From NCBI RefSeq assembly GCF_030272615.1, contig NC_081414.1, forward strand, positions 4,963,501 through 5,027,500: DNA of 64,000 nucleotides, in the 5' to 3' direction. Shown here one piece after another: positions 11,172-23,193 of this stretch (positions are counted from its first letter, which is position 1; each line of letters starts with the position of its first letter). The notes under the pieces are model-generated. The model ran no database searches and was not told the DNA's origin. It was given only the letters and a program-made list of their open reading frames with translations. The DNA comes from Cryptomeria japonica. Lineage: Eukaryota > Streptophyta > Pinopsida > Cupressales > Cupressaceae. The position numbers were made by a program, and so were the translations under genes.

Positions 11172-12239
11172 GATACAAACCTGGAGATCTAAGCCATAGA
11201 GAGGTGGCATGGCAACAGGCAATTTGGCAATGTAATGGCCAACCATTCAAACAAGAAGTATCAGAAACTAGAGAAGAAGACAAAACAATTGAGGACAAAT
11301 TGAAGTAGGATCTAGTATACCAGTGGGAAGTATCCATCAATCTGTACACTCAAAAGGAGGCTCTCCAACAAGAGGTCCCTAAGAACATCATCCATGACGA
11401 CCAAATAGTGAACAACGCAGTTGACCACCTTCTCCAAGACTCCCAAGGTTGTTGGCACAAAACTTCATTGACCTTCGAGATCTTCAGAAAGAAAGAGACC
11501 GAGAGGAACGTTGACAATAGATACTACGACAGTATGAAGAAAGATACCGTAGGGAGGAAGAAGAGTATGACACAAGCAAACATCGTACCTCCGGCAATTA
11601 ATGTCCCTATCGCCAAATAAGGAAAGAAGACATACTATAAATAACCGAGAGGGGGGGAGAGGGATTGGTGACGAGATCTCTCTATCTTAAAGAGCAACAT
11701 GAATGACGATGGCAGTTACGGAGAATCGTCGAGGAATCATATAGTCCAGCAAAGAGTAGAAGTATAAGTGTCAATTGAAGCTGTAGTCGGGAGAGACAAC
11801 TATCCGACAAAGGAGACATAACATCTCATATGTGGAGTGAGTGGGAGGAAGTTGCTAAGAACCTGCCACTCCTCGACGAAGACCTTGCTGACCAAGTAAA
11901 CAACCAATCCATACAATCTATGTCGCATGAAGACTCCGGGATCGAGTCCACAAAGAGTAGCCCATCCATATAGTCGATACGTGATGAAGAAGACGAAGGA
12001 TGAAATCTCGAGGGCAAGGTTGCCGAAAATTTGAAAATAATCTGCACCATATTGAGAACCTATCTATAGCAGAGGAACCAAGAATAGGAGGGCCTAAGGC
12101 GAAGACCTTGGGGAGGAGAGAGTTGAGAACCGAGGAAGGTAACCAAGGTGCAAAGGACGCAAATGGTGGACATGTAAAGGGCTCACACATGGTCGAGAGT
12201 GCAACTGAAACATCGAGAGAAAAACAATCCAGTCTAATC

Positions 12240-13075
12240 CTGGGCACACAGTACACACCGATCGAGGACGCTGGTGACCCCCTTGGTGAGTCCGAGTGTG
12301 GATAGGCAAAAACTTTCCAAGTTTACCAAAAATGGATCAGAGGATCTTGCAAGGCATTGTAAGACATGTGAGACTATATGGTTGGCAAGCAATCAGATTG
12401 ATAAGGATTATTGTTTAAGGTCATTTCCCACCACGTTAAGGGGAGCAGCTATTGACCAGTTCTCAAAGTTGGAAGAGAAACACACAAAATCATGGGATAG
12501 CCTAAAGAAGGCATTCCAGAAGGAATTTAAACTCCTAAGGGACGACAATGAAATTGTGGCTGAAATTTATAACACTATACAAGGAAGCAAGATAATGTGC
12601 GAGCTTATAATCATAGGCTCAAGGAGTTGCTAACTAAGATGAAGAGCCAACCAATGGACAAGTTGAAGAAAAGGTGGTTCATTGAGGGACCGATTCCCTC
12701 CTTGAAGAAGAAAATGAAGGTAGTACCTCTACCCTTGTACGTCGATGCTTACAATCAAGCAATGGACATCGAAAGTGAAAACAAAACATCACAAACGAAG
12801 ATGAAAGCAAGCAACAATGAGAGTACAAAGGACAACAAAAATGAAGATGAATCAAAAACAGTACAAGACTAGAGGAGGGACATGATGCACATGATGAAGG
12901 AGTTGAAGGCCAATAAAGAGAAACCCAAGGACAACAAAAAAATGTGGTGCACCGACTATAAAGTAGGTCACATAAAAATGACCTGTCTAAAGAAATTGGT
13001 TTGTGACATCTATCAACTACTGCACATTCCATCAAGGAATGCCTATACAATTTAAAAACATGAAGCACACAAGTG
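12240..13075 (+). pseudogene. old gag of the same family as the 50003-55968 element
   Basis: The frames 12274-12633 and 12597-12872 and the sequence to about 13075 align by eye with the gag at 51385-52200. They share CKTCETIW/CRTCETIW, LRDDNEIV.EIY, RLKEL, KKRWF.EG and YN.AMD.ES. One zinc-knuckle remnant (WCTDYKVGHIKMTC) is visible at about 12945-12990. A frame change near 12590 and stops after 12870 inactivate it. An (AAT)n tract at 13184-13203 lies where the young copy encodes an asparagine run. The stretch 11175-12240 is a decayed leader and gag N-terminus. Confidence 0.85.
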
Positions 13076-13205
13076 CTCTTAGCTCAAGGGGAACAAGCAA
13101 CCCCGCTGACCACACCACCAAAACCACCTGCCAATTCCAATGCACTGCCTAGTAGATGCCGTAATAGCCGAGGAAACCACTACAATAATAATAATAATAA
13201 TAATA

Positions 13206-13748
13206 TCAATAGTGGCACAAGAAGTTGAATACAATATGATGTTCACCAGCATAACTCTTAACCACGATCATTCCTCTTCCTTACCAAATTGCACCACTTG
13301 AAATGAAATTATACTTATCTTTACTTAACAAATTGTACCTTTTGGAGGATGCATTATTAATTCAAAAAATCGCTGCTACATTAATCGTGCATTAATTTGT
13401 TGTTTTCAACATAATCTTAGTCGGTTCCTTTTTAGAGTTTTATCACTGCGCATTGGCTGATAAGTACTATCTTCAACCGCTGGTCTTCTTAATAATATTC
13501 GATGTTCTCCTTTTTGATATATTTGCTGTTCTTCTTCTACAATGATCGCTTCAATCTTTAATCATTAGCGATTTCATTAATAATTTTCTTTTCATAAGGT
13601 ACTGCCATAAGTCTGTTTTAGTTATATTAATCGCTGCCAGCATATTGATGAAGACCTTACAATCTGCTATTATAAGTCTGCTTTTGGACTGACCATTCTA
13701 TTTCCATCATTATTTGTATTATTATCTAAATATAGTGAATTGCTGCTA
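13206..13748. other. unassigned AT-rich sequence
   Basis: No coding resemblance, terminal repeats or RNA gene seen. It is probably the decayed continuation of the gag element at its left, without its pol or 3' LTR. Confidence 0.4.
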
Positions 13749-15327
13749 TGTAATATCCCTTGCTGATATATGTCTGAAAATGTTGAATTTGGACTCAAGG
13801 AATATTGTCGAACAATTGTCCTTCAACCCTTTAACCTGCTGTTATAAATTTCTGATTGCTTTGTTTGTGGTTTGTTAGATACCAAATAATGTTTTGGAAG
13901 GTTCTCCAATGATGCAAATTGACTAAATGATAATAAGAAAGTTATGCAACAATATACAATGATTTCAAGGCACATAAGTGTCTAAATCTGAAAGGGACAC
14001 TTAGTCAAACAATTCACATATAACTTCAGATTTGCTTCAGAATAATCCTCTTTGATTGAGCATACGAAGCGCAGATTACAAACTGATTATATATGAAATC
14101 AGGAACTATTTTGCAATGCAATGAATCCCTATCCAAGCTCTAATGGCTGCCATTACTTCAGATTAATATTCGGACTTATAATCATGCATATACAATGGAA
14201 GCAACAAGCAAAACCTGATTTTTATGATGGCAATGAGCAGAAAATCAAATGGAGAAGTTCTCGGAATTTTCTTGGAATTTTAGAGGCCTCCAAAGGTGAA
14301 ATCGCCCTCCTTGAAGCTGGCCACCCCTGCCTTATTGGTGCAGATCAAACAATAAATAACAGCACTTAATCGCCCTCCTTGAAGCTGGCCACCCCTGCCT
14401 TATTGGTGCAGATCAAACAATAAATAACAGCACTTAATCGCCCTTCTTTAGCACTTGAATTGATTGTTGAGTCAAGAGGAATAAGTTGCTCAAATACCCA
14501 CAACCACTAGATGCCTCAATATGAAGATATGAATAGATATGTCTTGCCAATGGTGCCCTTTCTGTAGCATATCAGACCTGATGAATTAATAAATGCAGCC
14601 TTGAATCTCCCCCAATTTGTTCCTAAAATGATCTCCAAGCAGCTGCAAAGAGTCTGAGCCAATGCCCACAAAATTCGGATGCAAGGAGGTGCCAAAACGA
14701 ACCAATATCTGAGTATGAATATGCAGATTGAACCCCTTCAATGCCTGAAAATAAGCTCTAATGAAAAATCTGTAAGACCTTCAATGTAGCACAAATTGGA
14801 CCTTTGAATGAAGCCCACCCCTTTGGCAATAATTCAGCTGATAGTTTCACGGCATCAAAATTGCGCAATCAATGGGAATTTTCGTTCCCAAAGACCCGTG
14901 TAGAAAAACTGCAGAAGCCCTAAGCTCCACAAAACTCAACAATGCAAATATCAATTCCTAGATGCCCATGAAGCTTGGCTTGATCTTCTTTTATACTTTT
15001 TCAATCCATCTTCAAGAAGCTTCTAGAAATAATATTAAAATATTATTTAATTATTTAAGTGACTTTTAGATTATTTTATTTTATTTTATCACTTTATTAA
15101 ATTAATAAAATATAAAGATCTTTAAAATATAAAATAATGAGATAACTCTATATAATATTAAATTAATTATTATCTCCCTTATTTCTCCAGTCCAACTAAA
15201 CCAAGGAGATCATCCACTGACTAGATATCTGCCACCATCAACCCCCTAACCATGCTCATTAGCCTATGAGGGCCAAGAATAGGCTAAACGTCCAGAAGCA
15301 ATCATTAGCTAAAAAGCGGACATTACA
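13749..15327 (-). mobile_element. solo LTR, TGTAATGTCCC family, copy 2 (minus)
   Basis: Begins TGTAATATCCC, ends GCGGACATTACA and is flanked by the exact duplication TGCTA (13744-13748 and 15328-15332). Orientation is inferred from a TATAAAAG box on the minus strand at 14988-14995, in line with its position in the plus-strand copies. Length is 1579 bp, partly due to a perfect or near-perfect 68-bp tandem duplication (14301-14368 and 14369-14436). No internal domain is present. Confidence 0.9.
14301..14436. repeat. 68-bp tandem duplication inside the solo LTR
   Basis: Two identical-looking 68-bp units starting ATCGCCCTCCTTGAAGC, followed by the beginning of a third (ATCGCCCTTCTTTAGC). The near-identity implies a recent duplication relative to the age of the LTR. 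Confidence 0.9.
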
Positions 15328-15489
15328 TGCTATAGCTTGATTGTTATTATAAACAATTCCTTAATTTCTTTATTGCCAGCATCTTCTCTTGAGGGAAAAT
15401 CGTGAAGTCTCATAAATGAGACGATTTTCTGATTAATACTATATATATAATGTTAATTATTATTATTATTATATTTTATTTGGCTAAAT

Positions 15490-15720
15490 TCATTGTGGCA
15501 TGATCAGGAGCATCACAAAGACTAAGTGGGACATCCACTTCTCTTGAATGTTCTTCTTGTCTTTCATCATTCAAAAACAATAAATTTCGTGAATGAGCTC
15601 AAAATGACAACTTGAATAACTTTTCTAGAAGATTCCAACTATACAAACATATTAGTTTTTGATGTCATGTAGTATGAAAACCAAATCCACTTTTTGGATC
15701 ACACCTCCCCAATTAGGACT
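15490..15720 (+). repeat. sequence shared with 26690-26890 (copia-associated)
   Basis: By eye this segment matches 26690-26890 (words ACTTCTCTTG.ATG, TTCTTGTCTT, GCTCAAAATGACA). The second copy lies just upstream of copia integrase codons. It is therefore probably a fragment of the same decayed copia family; no reading frame survives. From 15721 to 16032 nothing further is recognised. Confidence 0.5.
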
Positions 15721-16032
15721 AAAGACTCAACGAATGAGTTTGGAAGAAACACTCAACTAATGACACGTATGCAATCTCATCTTACACAACAATATGAAAG
15801 AACAACCAAAACTAGTACAACTCTTCCTCCATGTGTTCAAATGATGCAATATGGAAGTGCTTGAACTAGGATGTACATTATCAACATTGCTTTTTTTAAT
15901 TGAAAAGATAAAAGTGTTGCCACTCATCTTTCCATGAAGATTCAAGATCTCATAAAACTTCTTGCCTCAATGACAAGCACACAACATGGAACATTTGCCA
16001 GTCTTGATGAACTGATATATGTTCCATTCCCT

Positions 16033-16295
16033 CTAGAATGCCCCTTTCCTGTCATATAAAAAAGGGCAGTTGACTACAACTCCACAAAAATCTATAGGAG
16101 CAACATCTAGCAATATTTTATCCATGAATTTACCAATGACAAACTTCAACTTACATTGCCTATCAACAAGAATCCGATTACCTTCCTTAATCCAATCCAA
16201 ACCATAGGCCTTAGTGCATTGAAATGTCTTCACACCAAGTTTCTCAACCTGGCTTTGTGTAATCAAGTTAGTTTGTTTACATGACTTGAACAAAG
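16033..16295 (-). pseudogene. Ty3-type protease fragment, split by the 16296-23193 element
   Basis: The 86-residue minus-strand frame has the retropepsin-to-linker signature of plant Ty3 elements: VEKLGVKT, W-I-KEGN, VD-QCKLKFVIGK, LLDVAPIDFC and a final PFLYDR where the usual motif is RPW-YDR. The upstream part of the same protein lies across the insertion at 23194-23260 (minus). The catalytic Asp-Ser-Gly box is not preserved (it reads KSC). The fragment is inactive. Confidence 0.75.
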
Positions 16296-17457
16296 TGTAG
16301 CATCCTAAATTCTACTCCCTTACAATTGTGTCCTCACTAGGGCCCTCACCTTGGCGTTCGTCCCCTAAGGCTTGATTGAAGCCCTGATTCCACTCACACT
16401 GTGTATCTTATTCAAATTTTCATAATCTGCATTTCCTTCCCCAAGATCTTGGGACCCTAATGTCCAAGGCCAAGGTGCCCAACACTCTAGTCCTCTTCAA
16501 AAGGTCCCATTTTGGGGCTTCATAACGGTACCATGATTTGAGCGGGAACCTAGATCCCGTGTCGGCTCATGTTGAAAACTTAAATTGTTTTTCGATTAAC
16601 ATGTATAAAAGGAGGTCTACTCCTCTCATTTTGATAATCAATTAGAATCCATAATCCATTCAAGAGAGCAAAATTGATATCTAGATTCAAGTGAGCAAGC
16701 AATTAGTCTTCTTTCAAGCATTGGAGCATGAGTAAAGTCTAGATTCAAGCATTGGAGATGACATTCATGTTCTATGTTTTATGAAAAACTATTTACATGA
16801 AACCCTAATTCCTTGTGAAGACAAACAAAACTTCATAAAGAGGTATATCATTAGTGTTTCAAACATTTTCAGCATTTCCGTCAAAAGAAAATCATTTCTA
16901 TTATAGCACTTCATTTACATTTCAATTCTATTTCATGGTTAATTCCAAAACCAAGGTTTGACCTAAGGCAAACCCCTATTCCCAACCATTTTCCCTTCTC
17001 TACTGTGTGCAGGAACAGGTACAAAGTTGTAATTTTCAGGCTGGACATTATTCACAGAGACAAACAGGTTCCCTTTTGGACGGCGAAAAGTTCGGAGGGC
17101 TAGAGCGACAAGCATTCCGGTCCCGACAATTCAAGTCGACCTTCTAGGAACAGATCCGAACATTCACATATTGCTCAGATCCAGGTTCGTAGCTCCATTT
17201 GATGACTGTAGCTCAATGTTTATGCATAATTACTTCAATTTACACACATTTAACCTAATTTTAGCATTATTAATTAAATCAATTCAATTTAAAGGGAAAG
17301 AAGAGACACATCTAAAACCCTTGGAATTTGATCAAAATCTTGGTCTTTTAGGCTAAGATCTATCAAATTCCATCTTTCCCTAATGTAATGGTCTCTAAGT
17401 AAAAATTAGTGGTCTTCTTACATGTAATGGTGAAAATCTTAATTTTTCACCATTACA
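16296..17457 (+). repeat. 5' LTR
   Basis: Starts TGTAGCATCC and ends CACCATTACA. It contains a clear core promoter, TATAAAA at 16604-16610, followed by GGAGGTCTACTCC. The equivalent in the 3' LTR is at 22347-22353. The 1162-bp LTR is bounded on the right by a TGG-containing primer-site candidate at 17461. Confidence 0.9.
16604..16610 (+). promoter_or_regulatory. LTR TATA box
   Basis: TATAAAA in CATGTATAAAAGGAGG, conserved in both LTRs. It is the expected core promoter for the genomic RNA, with transcription starting about 30 bp downstream. Confidence 0.75.
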
Positions 17458-17460
17458 TTT

Positions 17461-17476
17461 TGGTGAACCCAACATC
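17461..17476 (+). other. candidate primer-binding site
   Basis: TGGTGAACCCAACATC follows the 5' LTR after three bases, as expected for a tRNA primer site. I could not match it to a specific tRNA, and decay is possible. Confidence 0.4.
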
Positions 17477-17961
17477 TTACACCTTAAATTTTGATTTATG
17501 TTCTCAAATCTGATTGTTAATGCATTTTTCAAATTCAAATTTACATTTACAAGTTTAATTTTCAATTGAATTACATAAATTTAGAGGTTAAATTCACAAA
17601 AACCCTAATTTTAAATTCTAATATTGAACTTGTGGGTTGCTTAATTTGGATTAATTATTTCAGATCTGATTATTTATGCAATTTAAAATTCAAATTTGCA
17701 CTCATAGATCTCATTTTCAATTCAATTACATATTCACAAAAACCCTAATTTATTATCCTAAAATTTACTCGTGGGTTGCATAATTTTTCAAATCCGTTTT
17801 TAGATCTGATCTTTATGATATGTTATTTTATGATTTAGAGGCATTTTTCTTTCAAATTCACAAATTACATTATTGCTTAATTAATTGGTCAATCAATCAC
17901 TTTTACAAAATTTTGCATTGTTTAATCACAATTTTCAATTTGAAATTCAAATTTCCCTCTT

Positions 17962-19708
17962 TTGTGCATGAATTTTGTTACCATTAGTCCTACCTATAAT
18001 ATTCCCGTGAGAAGAAGTTGTAGAATTAAGACTTCCCATAGTTTAATTAATATGGATATGGAGCCTAATTTGGATAACTTGTTTCATGAGAATGTTGGTG
18101 GTTCCTCTGACCCAACAAATGATGTCATTTATCCTCATTCTTTTCATAATTCTCATGATGTGGTTGAATCACTAACTAGGGTTTCCATTGACCAATTGGA
18201 GAAGATTGACAATGAATTTTAAACAATACCCGAAAGGTGAGGCACTCACATTGATTGAAGGATTAAAAAGAATGGTGCAAAGTGATAAAATTGGTGTTGA
18301 TTTGTTGTGTGGCCTTGCTCACATATTGTTGACACTAATATCATGCCAATCAAAAGTTGTGCCGAAGTCCTTGGTTACACTCAAGCTACTAGTCAAGTCA
18401 ACCATTCTATTCCAATGCCTACATCCTTGCCTAGTGTGCGTACCTTCACATCTTCTATCATGACTACTTCCACAAAATGTTAATCCTACACATGTTATTC
18501 AAGGGGGCAACTATGTTAATCAAATTTCTTTTATACCCACTTTCGTGAGTCTTCCATTTGTGACCTAATCATCTCCCATACCTACATATCATAGCGTTCC
18601 ACCTCCTTACTCTCAACCTCGGCCTACATATAACAATGTTACTCCATCACAATCGAATATGTCCAATTTCAATCCATCCACCAAAGCAACCATCAATAAC
18701 TTAGCCCAAACTGTCTCATCCTTACAACAGCCAATTGGCTTCCATTACCCAATCCAAGTTTAATGTGCCCACATTTGATGTCGCGAGCCCATTATCCGAT
18801 GACATTGTGCATGATGTCCCTCCTAAACATATAGAAGTCCCTCAATTGGAGCTTTACAATGGAAAAAGTGATCCCTTGACTCATGTGAAAACATTCCAAA
18901 CTTTGTGTAGTGACTTTGCTCATTATCAAAGACTTATGGCTAAATTGTTTACTCGAACCTTTAAGGATAAAACTTTGCAATGGTATTGTTCTTGACCTCC
19001 TTATTCTATTACATCATTTCAACAATAAGCTAATGCTTTTATTCAACAATTTCACAATAATATTGGTCCTAAGATTACTTTGACCAATTTGATTCATTGT
19101 CAGCAAGGTGTTAAAGAAAAAGTGACTAATTTTATTGGTAGATAAAGAAATTGCATTCTCAAATTGCTTATCCTATGCATGATCATGGTGTTCAAAGAAT
19201 TTTTATTGCTAATTTACAAAAAGACATTAGGGGTAAGCTTCTCTTTTCAAAGTTTACTTCATTTACGCAGTTGTGCACAGTGCTTCATAATTATCAGCTT
19301 CAAGTGAGTAAATTTGAAACCTCTCCTTTAATAGCTCCGGTTGATAAGAATGAGAGTGCTCAGCAATCTTTTGCAAAGTTTACACCGAACAAGGGATACA
19401 TCAAAATCAATGACAACATCAATACTCAAGTGGCAGCCACAACATTAGGTGTGGCCCTTTTATCCAAATACTTTAGAAACAAATTTACTCCTCTTTCTGA
19501 GTATTTACATAGCATAATGACACAATTGATAAATAAAAATGTGTTGAAACTTCCTCCCATCAAATCAATTGATACCTCCAAACCTTTGCCAACTTATCAT
19601 GATCCCAAAGCCTTTTGCCAATTTCATCGTCAACCCAGTCATGATATTGAGAAGTGTTATACCTTGAGTAGACTTCAGACTTCATTGATAACAATACCAT
19701 ATTTGTAG
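17962..19708 (+). pseudogene. gag of the gag-protease element (broken)
   Basis: The gag core begins near 18735 (V-PQLELYNGKSDP-THVKTF, then T-FKDK-LQWY) and continues past stops at about 18993 and 19027 to a third near 19143. It resumes in 19151-19708, which contains a cysteine/histidine box C-x2-H-x7-H-x3-KCYTL near residue 165. This layout is typical of the gag-to-protease region of plant Ty3 elements of the Tat-like kind. The region 17962-18463 upstream has two open frames without a recognised fold. The gag is not translatable as one protein. Confidence 0.75.
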
Positions 19709-19713
19709 CTGGT

Positions 19714-20325
19714 GTGAATGACAAAGGAAACAAATCTGTAGCTCCTCTTAATCAAAACCTTCAAATCTTTACTAATTCTTTGTCTTCCCATTCTACTAAT
19801 GTTGTTGAGTCTAAGCCTCTTATATATTCTCCCAATGACCTTGGTGTTGAGTCCAATAATGTGGTGAATCTTGTTGACAAAACTACACCTCCTAAGGACC
19901 TATGCCTTACCTTTGATCCTAGTGAGACAATTGTTGCACCTGATGATCCACTATATATCATTGTGAAAATCAAAGACAAACTCTCACGAGGGGTGCTCAT
20001 TGATCCAGCGTGTATGGTGAATGTGATCACTAAAGAATATCTTTATACTTTACAATTGCATCAAGTAACATATGATAAATCTAATGTAGTGGTTAAGGTG
20101 TATGATGGTTTCTCTTGCCCTACTATTAGTTCTATTACTCATCCTATTGAGGTTGGTACTAAGTGCTTAGATGTCATTTTTGCTATCATTCCTACATCAG
20201 ATCAATTTCGTGTGAAGTTGGGACATCCTTGGCTCTCTTCCATGAAAGAGATCCCTTCTACCATTCATAAATGTCTAAAATTCCCTCATAATGACAAAAT
20301 CATAGCATGTATCAACCCACAGTGA
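19714..20325 (+). CDS. retropepsin-like protease domain with altered active site
   Basis: An intact 203-residue frame. Residues about 85-200 fit a plant Ty3 aspartic protease: V-VKIKDKLSRGVLID near residue 95, then VNVIT-EYL, and LGHPWLSSMK near residue 180. The canonical catalytic triad Asp-[Ser/Thr/Gly]-[Gly/Ala] reads Asp-Pro-Ala here. Proline in the middle position is unusual and may abolish activity. A stop separates it from the gag frame and from the downstream frames. Confidence 0.7.
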   Translation: MNDKGNKSVAPLNQNLQIFTNSLSSHSTNVVESKPLIYSPNDLGVESNNVVNLVDKTTPPKDLCLTFDPSETIVAPDDPLYIIVKIKDKLSRGVLIDPACMVNVITKEYLYTLQLHQVTYDKSNVVVKVYDGFSCPTISSITHPIEVGTKCLDVIFAIIPTSDQFRVKLGHPWLSSMKEIPSTIHKCLKFPHNDKIIACINPQ

Positions 20326-21203
20326 GGCCTGGAGATGTCAACCTTGATTACTTTTGGCCTAAATAATTTGAGTCTCTTAAGCCTCGAAGTCATGCTCTTT
20401 TTCTATCTTATCAAAAGTGGAAAAATGAGATTATCTCATCTTTGAGTAAGCCTAAAAATCCTAGACCTATTCCTCCTCCTCATGATGGACTTGGTATCCT
20501 TCCTACACCTTCTATTCCTCCTATATATGCCACAATCCCACCTCCTATATCTTACGAAGGGAAGCGCCCGACATCTCCTATTTTTCAATCTAGTAGACCT
20601 TCTCCCATTCCTCTTCCTTTAAAGGAAGAGAAGAAGCCTATGTCTATTGATCTTTAACCTTCACAACCCTCGGCTAAAACTAAAAGAAACCATTGTGCGA
20701 GAGAACGTCGACGAAGACATTGTGTTAAGGCTCGTGAACTTACTTCTCAACCCATTTCCTCCCCAAAGACACCAAATGTTGACTTAGTCCCATTTGTCCA
20801 ACCTTCACATAAACCCAAGGAGGAAGCTTAATCTAAATCACCAAGACTTAAAAAGCTAAAGAAAGATGATGGTTCATGTTCTATTCGTATCAAAGATCCT
20901 ATTTTTATTAATCTTGATGAAGAAATGGATGAAACTATTGTTCATGATAACAATGCTAATGATAATGATTTTGATGGTATGTATGAGCTTGTTGATGTTG
21001 ACAATGATTTATCTAAACAATTTTCAAAAGCATTAATCCTAGCTCCTAGTGACAAACAAAGTGACTCATCATTAGAGCATGGTCCTTGTTTGGAACTTGC
21101 AGTAGCTCCATCTACCGTGCTCAAAGTTGCTCCTCTTGCATCTTGTCCACCTTCCCAAAACAATGTTCAGCATAATTGGGAGGCAGATGATTTGCTTGAT
21201 TAG
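20326..21203 (+). pseudogene. proline-rich and acidic tail of the gag-protease element
   Basis: Two open stretches follow the protease. 20442-20657 is very proline-rich (PRPIPPPHDG...). 20925-21203 is acidic (DETIVHDNNANDNDFDG...). A basic segment (RERRRRH) lies between, with stops at 20655 and 20830. There is no RT or integrase signature. Its function is unknown. Confidence 0.5.
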
Positions 21204-22059
21204 CTTCATTCGTGTCGTAGATACTCTCTCCTCTCTTGCTTGTTCGTAATGTGTTTTTCTATTATGTTAGGTTCTCTTTAGATGACCCTTGTCACTCCGT
21301 TGGTGCAAGGTGATAAAGAGACCGAATCTGTTGTGACATTCTTCTATTTGTATCTCAATTCTTCTATTTGTTGTCCCTTGTGTTATCTACTTGGGGACAA
21401 TGCAAAGCGTTGAGATCTCTTTTGGTCTCTTCCATGTTGACTCAAAAGACACATGTTCCCTTCTTCCATTGTGCTTGTAGTTCCACTACCTTTGGGGGAT
21501 GAGGTCAATTCGCTACAAATATTTCATGATATACATTATTTATCAAAAGAGCATACTGACCCCAGAGTTAGTGGATCCCTTACGTGTTCTATGTTTTGTG
21601 ACCATTATCCTTTGATTTGTCCTTTCTTGGGGGCATATCATTGTGGTAACGTGCTTGTCTTTGGATGCATGCTACCTTAAAGCAGTTGCTCCCGATAAGG
21701 CGTATGAACCGCTTTAGCGTGAGGGCATACACTTTGCTGAATGTTTCACTTTATGCACACACTATCACATGTCTCAATACTCAAGTTACTTTGCAAACTG
21801 AGCCTTTTGCTTTGTAATTTGGTATTTTTCTTTTTCATGATTCATAATAAGCGAATCTTACTAGGCTAGCAGTAATGATATTCTCTCTCTCTCTTATGAT
21901 GTCCCTTTTATCTTGATATTGAAGTAGTAAGATCCTAAAGGCCCTTGGGGAATGGTGTGTCTTGTCTCTTTCATGTTTTGATGAAATTTTTCAATGCAAA
22001 CCTTTGTACTTTACCAAGAGTATGCTTAGTCTCATACTCCCGCTAAAGTGGAGGCTAAA
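21204..22059 (+). other. untranslated 3' part of the gag-protease element
   Basis: No coding resemblance. It ends in the purine-rich AAAGTGGAGGCTAAA (22045-22059) directly before the 3' LTR, the expected polypurine tract. Confidence 0.6.
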
Positions 22060-23193
22060 TGTAGCGTTCTAAATTGTACTCCCTTACAATTTTGTTCTCA
22101 CTAGGGCCCTCACCTTGGCTTTCGTCCCCTAAGACCTGATTGAAGCCCTGAATCTACTCATATTGTGTATCTTACTCAAATTTTCATAATCTGCATTTCC
22201 TTCGCCAAGATCCTGGGACCCTGATGTCCAGGAATAGGACGCCCAGGGCCCATTTTGGGGCCTCATAACGATAACATGGTTTGAATAGGAACCTAGATCC
22301 TGTGTCAGCTAATGTCGAAAAATTAATTTGTTTTTCGACTAGCATGTATAAAAGGAGGTCTACCCCTCTCATTTTGATAATCAATTAGAATTCATGATCC
22401 ACTCAAGAGGGCAAAATTGTTATCTACATTCAAGTGAGCAAGCAATTAGTCTTCTTTCAAGCATTGGAGCAAAAGTGAAGTCAAAATTCAAACATTGGTG
22501 ATGACATTCATGTTCAATGTTTTATGAAGACTATCTAAATGAAACCCTAATTCCTTGTGAAGACAATCAAAAATTCATAAAGAGGTATATCGTTAGTGTT
22601 TCAAACATTTTCCATATTTCCCTCAAAAGGAAATCATTTCCATTACAACATTTCATTTACATTTCAATTCTATTTCATGGTTAATTCCAAAACGGGGGTT
22701 TGACCTAAGGCAAACCCCTATTCCCAACCATTTTCCCTTCTATACTGTGTGCAGGAACAAGTACAAAGCTGTAATTTTTAGGATCGACGTTATACGCAGA
22801 GATGAACAGGTTCCCTTTTGGACGGCAAAAAGTTCGGAGGACCACAGCAACAAGCATTCTGGTCCCGACAATTCAAGTCGTTAGGAACATATCCGAACAT
22901 TCACATATTGCTCAGATCCAGGTTTGTGGCTCCATTTGAAGACTGGAGTTCACTGTTCATGCATAATTACTTCAATTTACACACATTTAACCTAATTTCA
23001 GCATTATTAATTAAATCAGTTCAATTTAAAGGGAAAGAAGAGGCACATCTAGAACCCTTGGAATCTAAATAGAATCTTGGTCTTTTAAGCTTAGATCTAT
23101 CCAATTCCATCTTTCCCTAATGTAATGGTCTCTAAGTAAAAATTAGTGGTTTTACTACATGAAAAGGTGAAACCCTATTTTTTCACCATTACA
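22060..23193 (+). repeat. 3' LTR
   Basis: Starts TGTAGCGTTC and ends CACCATTACA, with a TATAAAA box at 22347-22353. By eye about one base in ten differs from the 5' LTR, so the insertion is old. Confidence 0.9.

Larger units (their letters stand above)
16296..23193 (+). mobile_element. LTR retroelement encoding gag-protease only
   Basis: A full-length element with LTRs at 16296-17457 and 22060-23193 (roughly 90% identical by eye, the right one with a deletion of about 40 bp), TG...CA ends, and flanks CAAAG/CATAG that look like a target duplication with one change. The internal region carries a leader, gag, protease and a proline-rich then acidic tail, but no reverse transcriptase, RNase H or integrase. 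It is inserted in the minus-strand Ty3 protease (16033-16295 continuing at 23194). It would depend on enzymes of another element, and its own gag is now broken. Confidence 0.88.

Noticed and set aside
11826-12309. Minus-strand ORFs over the old gag
   Set aside because: They are shadows of the plus-strand gag sequence and have no family features.
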